DNA of 64,000 bases from Steromphala cineraria (Eukaryota; Mollusca; Gastropoda; Trochida; Trochidae), in the NCBI GenBank assembly GCA_916613615.1, contig OU744724.1, positions 58,046,898-58,110,897 of the forward strand. Reading direction: 5' to 3'. The position numbers were made by a program, and so were the translations under genes. The notes below the pieces were generated by a model. It made no database searches, had not been told where the DNA came from, and worked only from the letters and a program-made list of their open reading frames with translations. Shown in pieces: positions 22,661 through 34,098 of this stretch. How positions within the stretch are numbered: position 1 is the stretch's first letter; every line of letters starts with the position of its first letter.

Positions 22661-24224
22661 TAATATTTTGGAAGATCTTTGAGGAGATTGGAATATTGTA
22701 GAGGAGTAGAAGCTTATAGATATAAGTGAAAGAAGTTAATGCTTATGGAATGTTGTAGGGAATTTGAATGTTGTGAAATATCATCAAGAGGAGAATTTTG
22801 TTAAATCATGTCAAGGAGTTTATTATTATGGAATCATTTTTTAATAGAAAATTTATGCTGATGCTGGCTTTGTTATATGTTGAAATAAACGGAACTTAGA
22901 ACTTTTCCAGAACATAACTTCAAAACTATAAGAACAAGCTCAGAAACTCGGATAAATCAAATCAAATAAATTCTCAAATTTATGGTCATATGGTCATTAT
23001 ATGGTAAGTACTTGTTTTCATTGAAAATGCAAAAGCAGTCAGAAGGCAAATTCACACGTCCAAGTTTCAAGGAAACAGCAGCTTTAATCCCCTCATTTGT
23101 TCTATTAGTAGCTACAAAAGTGTTGCCCTCGGCACTTCAACTTGATAACTTGAGACTTTCAGGGAACCTATTGACTAATGTTCCGTGGGTAGAAACAGTG
23201 CACCTGTTGAATTAGCTTGGGTCTTGATCTTTCTCACTATTGGAATTAGAATGTCAAGTTATTGATGTTTTCAATTGGTCCAATTTGTCTTTGGAACAAA
23301 ATCAATTTGAATTCGGAAGTGGAATAGCTTTTATTGCCTGTCAACCTAATGAGAAAGAGACTGGGCTATAAATACAAGTCCACTGTTTTGGCATTAAATT
23401 TTATAATATTATAGAGTTTGAATATAGATTTTACTTCATTTTGACTCAATATGATTATTTTAGAGGTTTTTAAATACTATATGTTATTCTACCTATCAGC
23501 TTAAACTTACACTGAATTATGCGCAAATAATAAGATGTTCAGATTCTTTAAATATTTCAAATACATAAAAACTAAGGGGATAATATTGAAACCATATAGA
23601 AAATCTATTTCTATGGTATATATTTATATAAGTGAATTGATTAGACTAAATGAATAGTTTTTCCAACTACATGTTATGGCAAATCATATTTTCAATTGTT
23701 TATTTCCAACAAATAATAAATAAATCAAATAATTGTATTGTTTTAGGTCAAAACATTCACTTGTTGATATAATTTAATGTGCATTATAATGTGATATCAT
23801 TTTGGCATGATCAGGTATGCAACATTTCTATTTACTCTGTTTAGTAGGATATCAAAAATGTGTACCTAGTATGTTAACAATTTAATTTTCACTCATTTAA
23901 TATCATAATCAACAGAGGTGTGACAAAAAGGGTCCTCAAGGCTTCACAAAATCACTGGCCGGTAGTAAACCCTGCCCTCAGATCTCTAATGATGAGACCA
24001 CCCACTCCACTTGGTGCTTTGAACTTTGCAGGATGGGTAATACGTAGAGAAGAAAACTAGTGCTCCCTTCCAACCCAAAGCATTTTTTTCCACTTGTTTA
24101 CCCAAAATAAACAATTAAGCCTGAGGAAGTACTTCAACAGTTACCACTTCAACAGAGGCCTGACTGAAATAGTTTGTATTGATGACGATTAAAGGTGATG
24201 AGAAAGATGTGCACGCTTCAATCC
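22661..24224. other. Intronic sequence, no gene seen
   Basis: AT-rich. The frame at 22982-23215 lacks domain or splice support. No transposon ends recognised. Confidence 0.45.
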
Positions 24225-24460
24225 TTCTAGTTGGTTGTGAGGGAAGTAGCATGCAGTTATGGAAACAAATGCTCTATCTGAAGAACTAGTGATGACCATT
24301 AATGAGTTGTATGGAAAGTGCTTTGCAGTTATGAAAACAACTTCTTTATCTGAAAGACCTTTCTGACCATTGATGAGCAATAATGAGTTGACGGAAAGTA
24401 CTTTGTAGTTATGAAAACATTCACCTTGACCGAAAGACCTCTTTGACCATCGGTGCTAGC
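24225..24460. repeat. Degenerate tandem repeat, about three units of 80-90 bp
   Basis: Units share GGAAAGT.CTTTG.AGTTATG, AAAACA, TCTGAAAGACC and TGACCAT..ATGAG. Non-coding. Confidence 0.75.
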
Positions 24461-24803
24461 CAAATCAGTCAGCATGAGTAGTTTGAGCTAATTTCAGCTG
24501 GTTCTGACCGATGCAAGGGTTTGTGTAAATATTTAGAGTCAGATCTAACTGTGGAGATGACGGGTCCACCAGGAGAAGGTGCTGATGGGAGATGCACGGA
24601 ATGTTTGAAACTGTCTGCACAGTATTATAGTGTTTGATCTTTGTACCATATAAAATGGTAGATATTCATTGTAATACTTTCAAATTGATACTTATTGTTG
24701 CACATCTACCAGTGTATTAAGACCTGTCTGCCAGCTTGGTACATCATCAGGGAACTTAAGGTCTGGGCTGGGAACTTTTTAAAGATTTTCTTCTTATTTT
24801 TAA

Positions 24804-24982
24804 CCCGAGAGGGTCGAAGAGGGCCTCGCTAATAAAACACTGGAAGTTAAAAAAATAAAGGGGGTCTCCAACTTCTAAGTTTTAACGTCCAGTGTTTTAT
24901 TAGCGAGGCCCTCTCCAACCCTCTCGGGGCCTTGCTAATAAAACACTGGAAGTTAAAAATTAGAAGTTGGAGACCCCCTTTT
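24804..24982. repeat. Compound foldback: three copies of one segment in alternating orientation
   Basis: Arm 1 (24804-24850, CCCGAGAGGGTC..GCCTCGCTAATAAAACACTGG) is inverted at 24882-24929 with about three mismatches in 47 bp. A third copy (24929-24982) is direct again and pairs with 24857-24910, including AGGGGGTCTCCAACTTCTAA. Two overlapping stems of about 45-50 bp can therefore form. No coding. It could be a collapsed foldback or MITE. Confidence 0.9.
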
Positions 24983-25839
24983 ACCATCAAAATGGACAAA
25001 ATACAGTTTTTTGGCTACTTCTTTACAGGTTTATTTCAAATACTTCATTTACTTTATTTCAAGCTTTTTGATTACTTAATTATTTATGCAAAGTCACTTT
25101 GATAAATATCCAAACTGTCTGAGAATGGAAACTAATAGTCATTTCACAAAATCAGCTGTTTTAATTATAATCCCTTAATTTAATTTTTTCCCTTTTCATC
25201 GCCAAACCTTCACCTCTTGTAAAATGCAAATAGCTTTTGCTTGATATAGTTATATTATGTTCACTGTAACATTTTGCATCATGAAAGTATTGCCAATTTA
25301 GAAGAAAATAGTTATCTGATATCAAATTAATCATATTAGTTTTGTAAGGGAAGACCATGTTCGTAATAAACCTGCTGATCTGTAAGCCCATCGTTGTTTA
25401 GAAATGTGCAGCACGTGTTGCACATAGAGCCCTCCTGCATCAAATCTGTAGCAATAAATCAACTCACGCAGTGTGTGTTTCCGTTCATGAACCAATTTTT
25501 AAATCAATGTCACCGAGGAATATAAACTACATGTAGTAAGTTTATTTATGTAGAGTTCCGACAATATTACATTATGCCCACATTCCGCAGTTTAGCTTCA
25601 ACGTCCTCCTCTGACATTCATTCTACCTTTAACGAAACTTCGTGCGCCAGGTTTTGTAGTCCATAATCTTTGATGTGCCATCCAAAATGAGTATTTTTCT
25701 AACTCAGAAGCTGTTCTCAAGTTTGTTTGATATTTTGACAACTGTTCCCCAGGGAATGGAATGGGTTTGTAATGAGAGCATGCGTTGGGTTATTGTTGGG
25801 ATCACGTGTATGGGATTGGGGATGGTATCTGCTCAGAGG
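24983..25839. other. Intronic sequence, no gene seen
   Basis: The open frame at 25675-25887 runs into the 121-bp array and has no recognisable domain. Nothing else seen. Confidence 0.45.
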
Positions 25840-26300
25840 AAGGTGGACCAAGGTTATATGCATGTACAACCTCTAGTTATAACATAGGTCATGGTTTGAA
25901 CATGGGTTAAATTCATCATTGTGTGTAAAGTTTGTCAACAATGTGATTGTTTCTTTACAGAAAGTGAACCAAGGTTATATGCATGTACGACCTCTAGTTA
26001 TAACATAGGTCATGGTCTGAACACGGGTTAAATTTATCATTGTGTGTATAGTTTGTCAACAATGTGATTGTTCCTTTACAGAAAGTGAACCAAGGTTATA
26101 TGCACAAACGACCTCTGTTTATATCATAGGTCATGGTTTGAACACGGGTTAAATGTATTATTGTGTGTATAGAAAGTCAACAATGTGATGTTTTCTTTAT
26201 TTATAGAAAGTGAACCAAGGTAATATGCACAAACGACCTCTGTTTATAACATAGGTCATGGTTTGAACATGGATCAACCTAACATCGTGTGTATAGTTTT
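25840..26300. repeat. 121-bp tandem repeat, four units
   Basis: CCAAGGTTATATGCA (or a variant) occurs at 25848, 25969, 26090 and 26215, a step of 121, 121 and 125 bp. Units include AACATAGGTCATGGTTTGAAC and GTCAACAATGTGATTG. Several units contain a T-rich stretch ending in CTTTACAG that resembles a 3' splice site. Confidence 0.92.
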
Positions 26301-26816
26301 GCAATAATGTTTCTTCACATAAACGGAAGCAAAGAATGCAAATAAGTACTCTGATAAATTGGAGGTTTAAGGTTTTCACATAGAGTGAGTGAGTTGGAGT
26401 TTTACACCACTTGGTCAGCCATAAGCGATGAGTTTCCACTCATAGTTCCTATGTATAATCTGAATGAATTTGTATATATGTACTACAGCTTGTGACACTC
26501 AAATAAATAGACTTCTGACCTCTTTATATTATATCAGATGAATTAAGTTTTTTTAAGATGGAAATTGGCACATTGAATACAATACAATATTAAATATGTC
26601 AATCATACTCAATTTGTAGTCCAGTACATGAATAGAATAAGACTGGGAAAATTGCAAGTCAATTTTGAGAGGAAGATGAAAGCCCAATCTAAGATCTACA
26701 AGCAAACTTTCTGTATGTCTTGTGATGATTGCTAACCTACAATCTATGCATGCCATGACTACATAGTGTATTAACACGTCTGATATCTTCACATCAACCA
26801 AAACAACAAATCCACC
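26301..26816. other. Intronic sequence, no gene seen
   Basis: Short frames on the minus strand (26197-26439, 26553-26801) have no support. Confidence 0.45.
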
Positions 26817-27990
26817 TTTTTAGCTCATCAGGTCTGAAAGACCCGATGGGCTTATGGCATGGCATGGCGTCCGGCGTCCGTCCGTCCGTCCATCCGTCCG
26901 TCCGTCCGTCCGTCCGTCCATCCGTAAACTTTTCACATTTTCAACTTCTTCTCCAGAACCAATGACTCTAGAGAGCTCAAATTTTATGTGGAGACTCCTT
27001 GGCACTTGGGGATTCTAAATTGTAGATTTCATGACCTCATGAACCCAAATGGGGTCACAGGGGTCAAAACCTTAAAAACCTATTTTCATCTTCTTCTCCA
27101 GTTCCAAAAGGTCTAGAGAGCTGAAAAGTTGTGTGTAGACTCCTTGGCCAATGAGGATTCTAAATTGTAGATTTCATGACCTCATGACCCCAAATGGGGT
27201 CACAGGGGTCTAAACCTTAAAAACCTATTTTCATCTTCTTCTCCAGTTCCAAAAGGTCTAGAGAGCTAAAATGCTGTGTGTAGACTCCTTGTCCAATGGG
27301 GATTCTAAATTGTAGATTTCATGACCTCATGACCCCAAATGGGGTCACAGGGGTCTAAACCTTAAAAACCTATTTTCATCTTCTTCTCCAGTTCCAAAAG
27401 GTCGAGAGAGCTGAAAAGTTGTGTGTAGACTCCTTGGCCAATGAGGATTCTAAATTGTAGATTTCATGACCTCATGACCCCAATTGGGGTCACAGGGGTC
27501 AAAACCTTAAAAAACTATTTTCATCTTCTTCTCCAGATCCAAAAGGTCGAGAGAGCTAAAAAGTTTTATGTAGACTCCTTGGCCAATGAGGATTCTAAAT
27601 TTTAGGTTTGGTTACCCCTTGACCCCAATTGGGGTCAAAGGGATCAAAGCCTTAAAAACATATTTTACCCCTTCTTCTCCAGTTTCAAAAGGTCTAGAGA
27701 GCTGAAAAGTTGTGTGTAGACTCCTGGGCAAATGGGAATTCTAAATTTTAGGTTTGGTGACCCCATGACCCCAAATGGGGTCACAGGGGTCACAACCTTC
27801 AAAACCTATTTTCATCTTCTCCTCCAGTTCCAAATGGTCTAGAGAGCTAAAAAGTTGTGTGTAGACTCCTTGGCCAATGGGGATTCAAACTTGTAGATTT
27901 TGTGACCCAACGACCCTAAATGGGGTCACAGGGGTCAAAACCTTTTTCCATCAAAAGTCTGATGAGCTACAGAGCCCATGGCTCTATTTT
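26817..27990. mobile_element. Bivalve-type repeat with TAGCTCATCAG ends and about 145-bp internal tandem units
   Basis: The left end is TTTTTAGCTCATCAGGTCTG followed by CCGATGGGCTTATGGCATGGC and a GTCC-rich run. The right end carries CTGATGAGCTACAGAGCCC, an inverted match to TAGCTCATCAG. Between them are about seven units of roughly 145 bp with TCTTCTTCTCCAGTTCC, AGACTCCTTGGCCAATG and ATGGGGTCACAGGGGTC. A second copy of the family starts at 62319. Non-autonomous; no transposase. Confidence 0.85.
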
Positions 27991-30125
27991 TTCCTGGAAT
28001 GACATCAGTATGTCAATATCAAGCAGGTCCTACTAGAATATATAAGCAAGAACTGTAACAGTGATGATACTTGCCCATACTTTCAATCTCGTATTCAACT
28101 AACAGATTCATATGCAAACAATCACAGACTCCGTGAATGTCTAAGCAACTACTTCCTGTGATGAGCTCTATCTTATAGCAAGTTTGCATCAAAAGCTTTT
28201 ATCCCTCTGCTCTTCAATATCCATGAAAAGATTCTGTTTCTGGAGGAACCAGCCCTGACCCTGTATACATTTACTTATCATATCTGAGAATCCCAACAAG
28301 GGCTTGTATTTCTAGAAACATCCTGCACAGACTAATACTGACTGATACAGACTGATGATTGATATTGTGATGGAGTTGTTCGCTGTTTGTAATCAAACGT
28401 AGACTCCATGACTTGTGGATCTTATAACGAGACTGAAAAAACAAACATCATCATATTTCCAGATTCACATCAGAGCCTTGGGATATCGTCTCTATAAGCT
28501 GTATGTTTGAATGTACACTTGTAAGATTCTACTCAAAGCCAGAGACGTATCTCCTTCTTTTGTACAAATATATCATTCATGGGGTGTCAGAGAAATATAA
28601 ATATTTGAAAACTCTTTCATGGAGAAGCAAACAGCGACTTAATAGAGATGAAAGAAAGGTTGATGCAAGATATTTTGGAAGTGGGAGGATGCATTAGTTA
28701 ACCTTCACTAGGAACACTTAAATGCAGATATTTCACAGCAGATCTTTCAATCATGATTTATATCTAAACGAAAAAACAATAATTGTATAACAAATATATT
28801 AAGAGATAATCAATAACAATGATTGTAATTGTTAAATGTTTCTAAATAAGTGCCATAGATTTATACAGAGATGTATTCTTAAAGTTTAACCTTCTACAAG
28901 CTGCAAGCTGCATGTGTTGCCTTGTTGTGCACCCTTCTGAATTAGTCAAGAAAAGAAAGGAAATGGTACTTGTGGCTTCTTGTACAGGTATTATCATAGT
29001 AAGGCAGTATTTGAGGAGGAAGATAAGGGTAGGTAGGAAGAAGATATTCTTATTTGTCCATTTTGTAATTTTATAACTTGGAGATAAGAACTTGAAGCAA
29101 CACAAATGCAAACATATGTTCCTGAATAGAGCAACAATGAAGAAATTTGTTGAAAAGCTGCTTGTGTGTATTTTGAAACATGTCAGTAAGTTGATAATTA
29201 TTGTAAGAGCAAAAACGAATATCGGTTTTTGCAAATCACAAAGGTAGCAACTCGTCTTGAGCCATCTGGTTAAAGGTTTACCTGTGTGAAATTTAGCATT
29301 GTGTGCATTCTAACAGAAGGCAGGTATGACAAATAGTTATCCAAATGCAACAATGTATCGTGAGATGGGATGAGCATCCCTAGATGTAGTTAGGAGCGTT
29401 TCTTAGAGTATTCCTGTCTGGTAATGTGTGCAGGTAGACTGCGGGGGGAAAGGTGAGGTTTAATTGTTGTAGTGATGTAACCGCCAGCTCTCTCTGTGTA
29501 TACAACACACCTCCATAGACTCGCTCACAGGCTCCCCACATTGGTTCATTTTATTTATTCATGTAAGCTAACATGATTTCTTATAAAATTATTAATGTAA
29601 TTTTGCATGATTTCTTATATTAACTAAAAAGGTGTTCTGTTCCTGAAATCCAAATACTGATTAGATAATTTTGGAAAAATAGATTCACAGAAAGTGTATA
29701 ATTGAAAATAATGTTCCCACAAATGTTTGTTGTTGAAAACAATGAATTAAAAATTCACTTTTTTTACACAATTTTGTGCATCCCTGAAGCATTTCAGAAA
29801 AATTATCATCTATATCATTGCAAATGTTCTCTTTTTGGCCTTGATCCTGCCCTAAAACATTTTGCCAAAAAACTACTCAAAATCAAGTTATTAATTTTGT
29901 CATGTTTATCAGGTAAACAATTGCCCTAAGGAACGCTTAACAGACCCTCCTTTCAAAAGCAAAACATCACTTGATATCAAATTATGAGGCTAAGTTTAAC
30001 ATTCATATTTCTGTACCATCTGGGGACGTACCTCCAACCTGGACTCTCATGTTACAAGTGCAGGACATCAAGTGATGTGTTCAAAGCCCAGCAGGTAGAG
30101 AGAAAAACTTGGTGTGTATTAATGG
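27991..30125. other. Intronic sequence, no gene seen
   Basis: The 130-residue minus-strand frame at 28842-29234 is hydrophobic, AT-driven and lacks domain support. Other short frames likewise. Nothing else recognised. Confidence 0.45.
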
Positions 30126-30990
30126 TAGGGGAATCAGTGTAAAAAGCACTAAGTGTACCCAAGTGTGAACCAGCATGGTCACCAGGCAGTATGGGCAACA
30201 AGTACTTTAACATGCAGTCTCTGTGTGAACATGGACCTCTCGCCTCACTTTTTGTCAATTTAAGGCAAGATGAGTCAGTTGGCTAGTCTGTCAGCCAGAC
30301 CCTAAAATAAAATGAAAGCCTAAACAAGTCTATAATAAGACTTTAGAGCTCAATTTTAGTCTCAGTCTCCTTTTCATCCTTTTTTCCAAATTTCAGATTT
30401 ATTGAAAAAAATTCATTTCAGAGTCTAATTGTTAGACATTCGGTTGGCTTCTGGTATGGTCTTTGCTGTTGGTGTTGCCTGACTCTGAGGGTGTGTCCCA
30501 AGGGACTTGACTCCAAAAACTGCAAGAATTTGTGCTATTTCAGATGCCATGATCCCGAGTATTATAATGTTCATCCTATTCAAGTCTTTTGCACAGAATT
30601 TTCTTTGAGGGGTTAAAAAAAAGGGGAATCAGTGTAAAAAGCACTCAGTGTGCCCAAGTGTGAACCAGCATGGTCACCAGGCAGTATGGGCAACAAGTAC
30701 TTTAGCATGCACTCTCTGTGTTGAAGACCAAACCTCTCACCTCACTTCTTGTCAAGGCAAGATGAGTGAGTCTGTTAGCTGCTGGTATGGTCTTGCTGTT
30801 GGCATGGCGGACTCTGAGGGGACTTGACCTGAAAAAGTGCAAGTCACCAGGCAGTGTGGGCAACAAGTACTTTAGCATGTACTCTGTGTAGTGAAGACCA
30901 AGTCCTCACCTCACTTCTTGTCAAGACAAGACAGGAGTTGGTTAGCTGCTGGTATATGGTCTTCGCTGTTGGTTTTGCCGGACTCTGTGG
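30126..30990. repeat. Long direct repeat, two units of about 496 bp plus a partial third
   Basis: GGGGAATCAGTGTAAAAAGC starts units near 30128 and 30624. Both continue through GTGTGAACCAGCATGG, TCACCAGGCAGTATGGGC and AACAAGTACTTTA.CATGC. A shortened third copy begins near 30843. The minus-strand frame at 30052-30258 is part of this repeat and not a gene. Confidence 0.85.
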
Positions 30991-33119
30991 GTGTGTCACA
31001 AGAGACTTGACCCGAAAAAGTACAAGAATTTGTAGACAAAGAGGTTTTAAACTTTTACAAAATAATTCAGTTCATCATGACAAATAAAATTTCCACTAGT
31101 GAGGTCTGAATCTACACACTCTGGATAGAAACACCATTAGGGGGAATCCAAACTTGCAAAATATTTATGCCAGGGTTTGTTCATGAATCAGATCTATACT
31201 TATTAGATAAAATTCCCATCAGAAGATTTAAAAGTTTCCGAAATATTTTTTCTTCGTTTCATGTTACAATTCCATAATGAAGAAAATGGATTGTAAAGGC
31301 AGAAATGACAGCGGTGTGATATGTGCACGTGCCGAGAGACCATGTTTCCACAATCAATGTCTCTATGTATACATTCAATAATTAGATTTGTTCCCTCTCG
31401 GCAATCTCACGTGCCTAAATTCATTCTCAAGGGTAACCTCTCGGTAAATGTTTGGAATCCAGATCGGTTAATAAGATTTGATGCCTGAAAAAGCTTGTAA
31501 TAAAAAGGTATTTGAGCAGCACATTCGGACAGTATTGATCACTTAAGGCCTGAAGTGGGAAGTCATGAAGATTCTGATGGTGATCAAATAGGGGCCATAA
31601 GTGACGGATTTACTGTGATAATTGCACAATCTCACTTGTATTTTCATATAAATTTGATAATCAACTGAGCTAATAAGGCACATGATCAGCATTGCTAATA
31701 ACTCTTGTATTGAGAGTTATGGTTGACCATTCATTGGTTATGGAAATCAATACTTAATTTCATAATAGGCATATTCCGTTCGCTTCATAAACATTATTGC
31801 ATGTCAAACATGGACTTTGATCAATTTCGTGTAATCAAGCGATTGTTAGAGTTTAAATAGACATTTCCTTATCACATATTGCATATATTACATGTACGTA
31901 TTAATATCAAATTTATGTATTCAAGTGATTGTTCAATTCATTTCCTAACCATCAATTTAACCTATTCTGAAACTCAACATGCATCTTCTCTTGTTTGCAT
32001 AAACAATATGGCATACAACGTGGAATTTGAGTTTACATGGTCATTTCTTTTATCATATGTTGCATACATTACATAAATTGTTAATTCATTTCTTATCATC
32101 AGTTTAAGCAACCCCTTGTAGTCTGAAACTTTTACCATTTATCAATGGATCCTTAAATATTTAGAAAAAGCCTTCTTCAACCTGCCTGTTTACTTGAATC
32201 TTTGATAAGAGTTGTAAATTGGTCGAGAGAATGTTTCAGCAATTGTTGTTTCAGCTTTCTAACTGTTTCTTACTTTTGGTCCGAGCTGGTAACTTTTGGA
32301 GCCTTTTCTTGAATTTTACAATTGTAATTTACAAAGTAACACTTTTGGGCTGGCTACCCTTCAAGCTTATTCCATACACTACTATAATATCAGAGCCCAT
32401 GCATGTAACAATGTGGTTTTAAATAATCATAATATGATATTGAACTTTCTAACATGAAAGATGATAATGCACATTTCAGTAGCTGCCAAAGACATCAGAT
32501 ATCTTTAAGATTCTCAGAACTAAGAACATCATTGGAATCAGAAAAAAGCTCAAAGAAGCATAAGTAGATGCTTCATTACATCAATAGAACCTTTATTTAG
32601 ACATGTTTTCGGAAAGTGCCTTTTCCTGTTGTTGAGGACCTACGGTTTGCTTCGAGGCAAAGCTCCAACTATCAAACTGTGAGACAATATGTAATCACTA
32701 GATCCACACTTATCCATGTTTTCCTGTTATCTCAATATCAGTCCTCATCGGTTTGCTTTGATCTACCTCTTTTGATCAATCATGTTAAACAAAAAATACC
32801 ATTTTTCTAGACAAGATAGTTACGTTAACAGTCAAAATCACAAATTACCTTCCATAACATGTGTTTTCAACTGAGTCACCAAATGCTCTTTTGTTTTGAT
32901 TCCTTGATTTTGTTTATTCAATAATGCAACATTTGCTCAGTGATCATGCTGTGTTTGATCTTACGTCTTATCTCCTTCAAGATGTGATGGAACTTGAGGC
33001 TTCAATAAAAAAAATGTTTGTATGTCAAGATGTTTGTAAAATATTTCCTTTTGTTAGATATTTACCAAATAATGTATCGTAATATCATGATAGTTTAAAA
33101 TGTTTTGGGTTTTTTAATC
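30991..33119. other. AT-rich intronic sequence, no gene seen
   Basis: An imperfect hairpin with arms containing CACGTGCCGAGAGA and TCTCGGCAATCTCACGTG spans about 31325-31412. No coding sequence is supported. Confidence 0.45.
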
Positions 33120-33440
33120 TATATGTTGAGACTCCTCAGAGATGTATTCTATAATTCATGCTTGATTTTACAAATAAATTAAGTTAAGACTTTTACGGCT
33201 ACCTGAATTCTGGAATTCAAAGTTTGAAAAAGCAAGCCAGTTGAATGGGAGAAATTAACACTTCCGTCATTATAAATTAATGTGTCTGAATGTTACATGC
33301 AGTTCAGCATCAAGAGTGTTAATAATGTTTTGTTTATCTATACTTAATGCATGATTTTACACATAAGTTGGGACTTTTACAGCTACCTGAATTCTGGAAT
33401 TCAAAGTTAAAGAAAGTAAACCAGCTAAACAGGAGAAATA
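33120..33440. repeat. Direct duplication of about 187 bp
   Basis: GCTACCTGAATTCTGGAATT followed by CAAAGTT appears at about 33199 and 33380, with similar flanks (GACTTTTAC before, CCAG.T.AA..GGAGAAAT after). Non-coding. Confidence 0.75.
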
Positions 33441-33715
33441 AGGTCATAACAAATTAGTCCCAATGTTACAGGTCATATTGGTAGAGGGCTAATTCCTGCC
33501 AAAATGTTCCTAATGGATTAACAGGAATGACATTTAATGTGAAGAAATATTCTTGGATTGGAAAGGTGATGCCAATTCAACAAAACGTCATCTTCTTAAA
33601 TCATTCCATCAAATGAAATCTGTGACAGATTTCAACCAATGAACACTCTCACACATGCTGCTTGAGAAACATTACTATTATTATCATTCTTTGCTAATAA
33701 TGATTATTCTTGCAG

Positions 33716-33872
33716 GTCTCAAATGGTCTTATAGACCGGGTATCGACTGCAGATCTTCGGTTCAACAAGGAGATGGAGTTGGCTCCCCGTGTTTCTCCGG
33801 AGTTTGAACTCACCCTGGATAATAAACCCGTCCTGCACGCCATCTCATCTCTCAACTTCTTCCAGATGAAAG
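33716..33872 (+). CDS. TRIM9: TRIM9/TRIM67-like, exon B: COS-box region
   Basis: The exon is 157 nt (52 codons plus one base) between TATTCTTGCAG and AAAG|GTGAGC. It enters in phase 0 and leaves in phase 1. The translation starts VSNGLIDRVSTADLRFNKEM, continues with LAPRVSPEFELTLDN and KPVLHAISSLNFFQMK. It corresponds to the vertebrate segment from ISDALIRRV through DFDLSLDNSPLLQSI to LDFVQVK, with the invariant F-[ED]-L-[TS]-LDN core. This is the COS box, which in class I TRIM proteins helps bind microtubules. Joining A to B leaves no gap relative to TRIM9. The 3' end of this exon and its donor region are copied twice just downstream (33964-34098). Confidence 0.92.
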
Positions 33873-33963
33873 GTGAGCTTATAGCAACTTTTAGGTACCA
33901 TTTTATATACTCTAATAGTGAAATACTAGTATAAAATATTATCATGTCAAACACAACATTTTA

Positions 33964-34030
33964 TCTCTGAACTTCTTCCAGATGGAAAGTGAGCTTATGT
34001 CAACTATTAGGTACCATTTTACATACTCTA
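33964..34030 (+). pseudogene. Copy 1 of the exon B 3' end with its donor region
   Basis: It repeats 33849-33914: TCTCTGAACTTCTTCCAGATG followed by GAAA|GTGAGCTTAT and GGTACCATTTTACATACTC. The donor has lost the final exon G (AAA|GTGAGC), and a small change shifts the upstream frame. The step between the GTGAGCTT sites is 116 bp (33873 to 33989). Confidence 0.9.
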
Positions 34031-34053
34031 GCTAATAATTAATGCACAATCTC

Positions 34054-34098
34054 GTTTTTTGACTTCTTCGAAGTTAAAGGTGAGCTTATGATAGGTAC
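34054..34098 (+). pseudogene. Copy 2 of the exon B 3' end with its donor region
   Basis: A more diverged copy, TTGACTTCTTCGAAGTTAAAG|GTGAGCTTATG, with the donor itself intact (AAAG|GTGAGC at 34080). It stands 91 bp after copy 1. Confidence 0.8.

Larger units (their letters stand above)
4369..33715 (+). other. TRIM9-like intron between exons A and B (29,347 bp)
   Basis: The intron begins GTAGGT and ends TTCTTGCAG. It joins phase 0 to phase 0, so FLQ is followed directly by VSNGLIDRV, matching the uninterrupted FLQ-ISDALIRRV of vertebrate TRIM9; no exon is missing between them. It holds many tandem arrays, several DNA transposon remnants, a GMC oxidoreductase fragment and one candidate alternative first exon, each listed separately. 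The stretch 4369-4985 shows nothing recognisable. Confidence 0.85.

Noticed and set aside
27955..27990. Hammerhead ribozyme suggested by CTGATGAG followed by a small hairpin
   Set aside because: The required GAAA segment and third stem are missing; the motif is part of the element's inverted terminus.
28842..29234. 130-residue hydrophobic minus-strand frame resembling a membrane protein
   Set aside because: Hydrophobicity follows from AT-rich antisense composition; no recognisable family or splice context.
30052..30258. 68-residue minus-strand frame
   Set aside because: It lies within the 496-bp direct repeat and is not preserved as a frame in the other copies.
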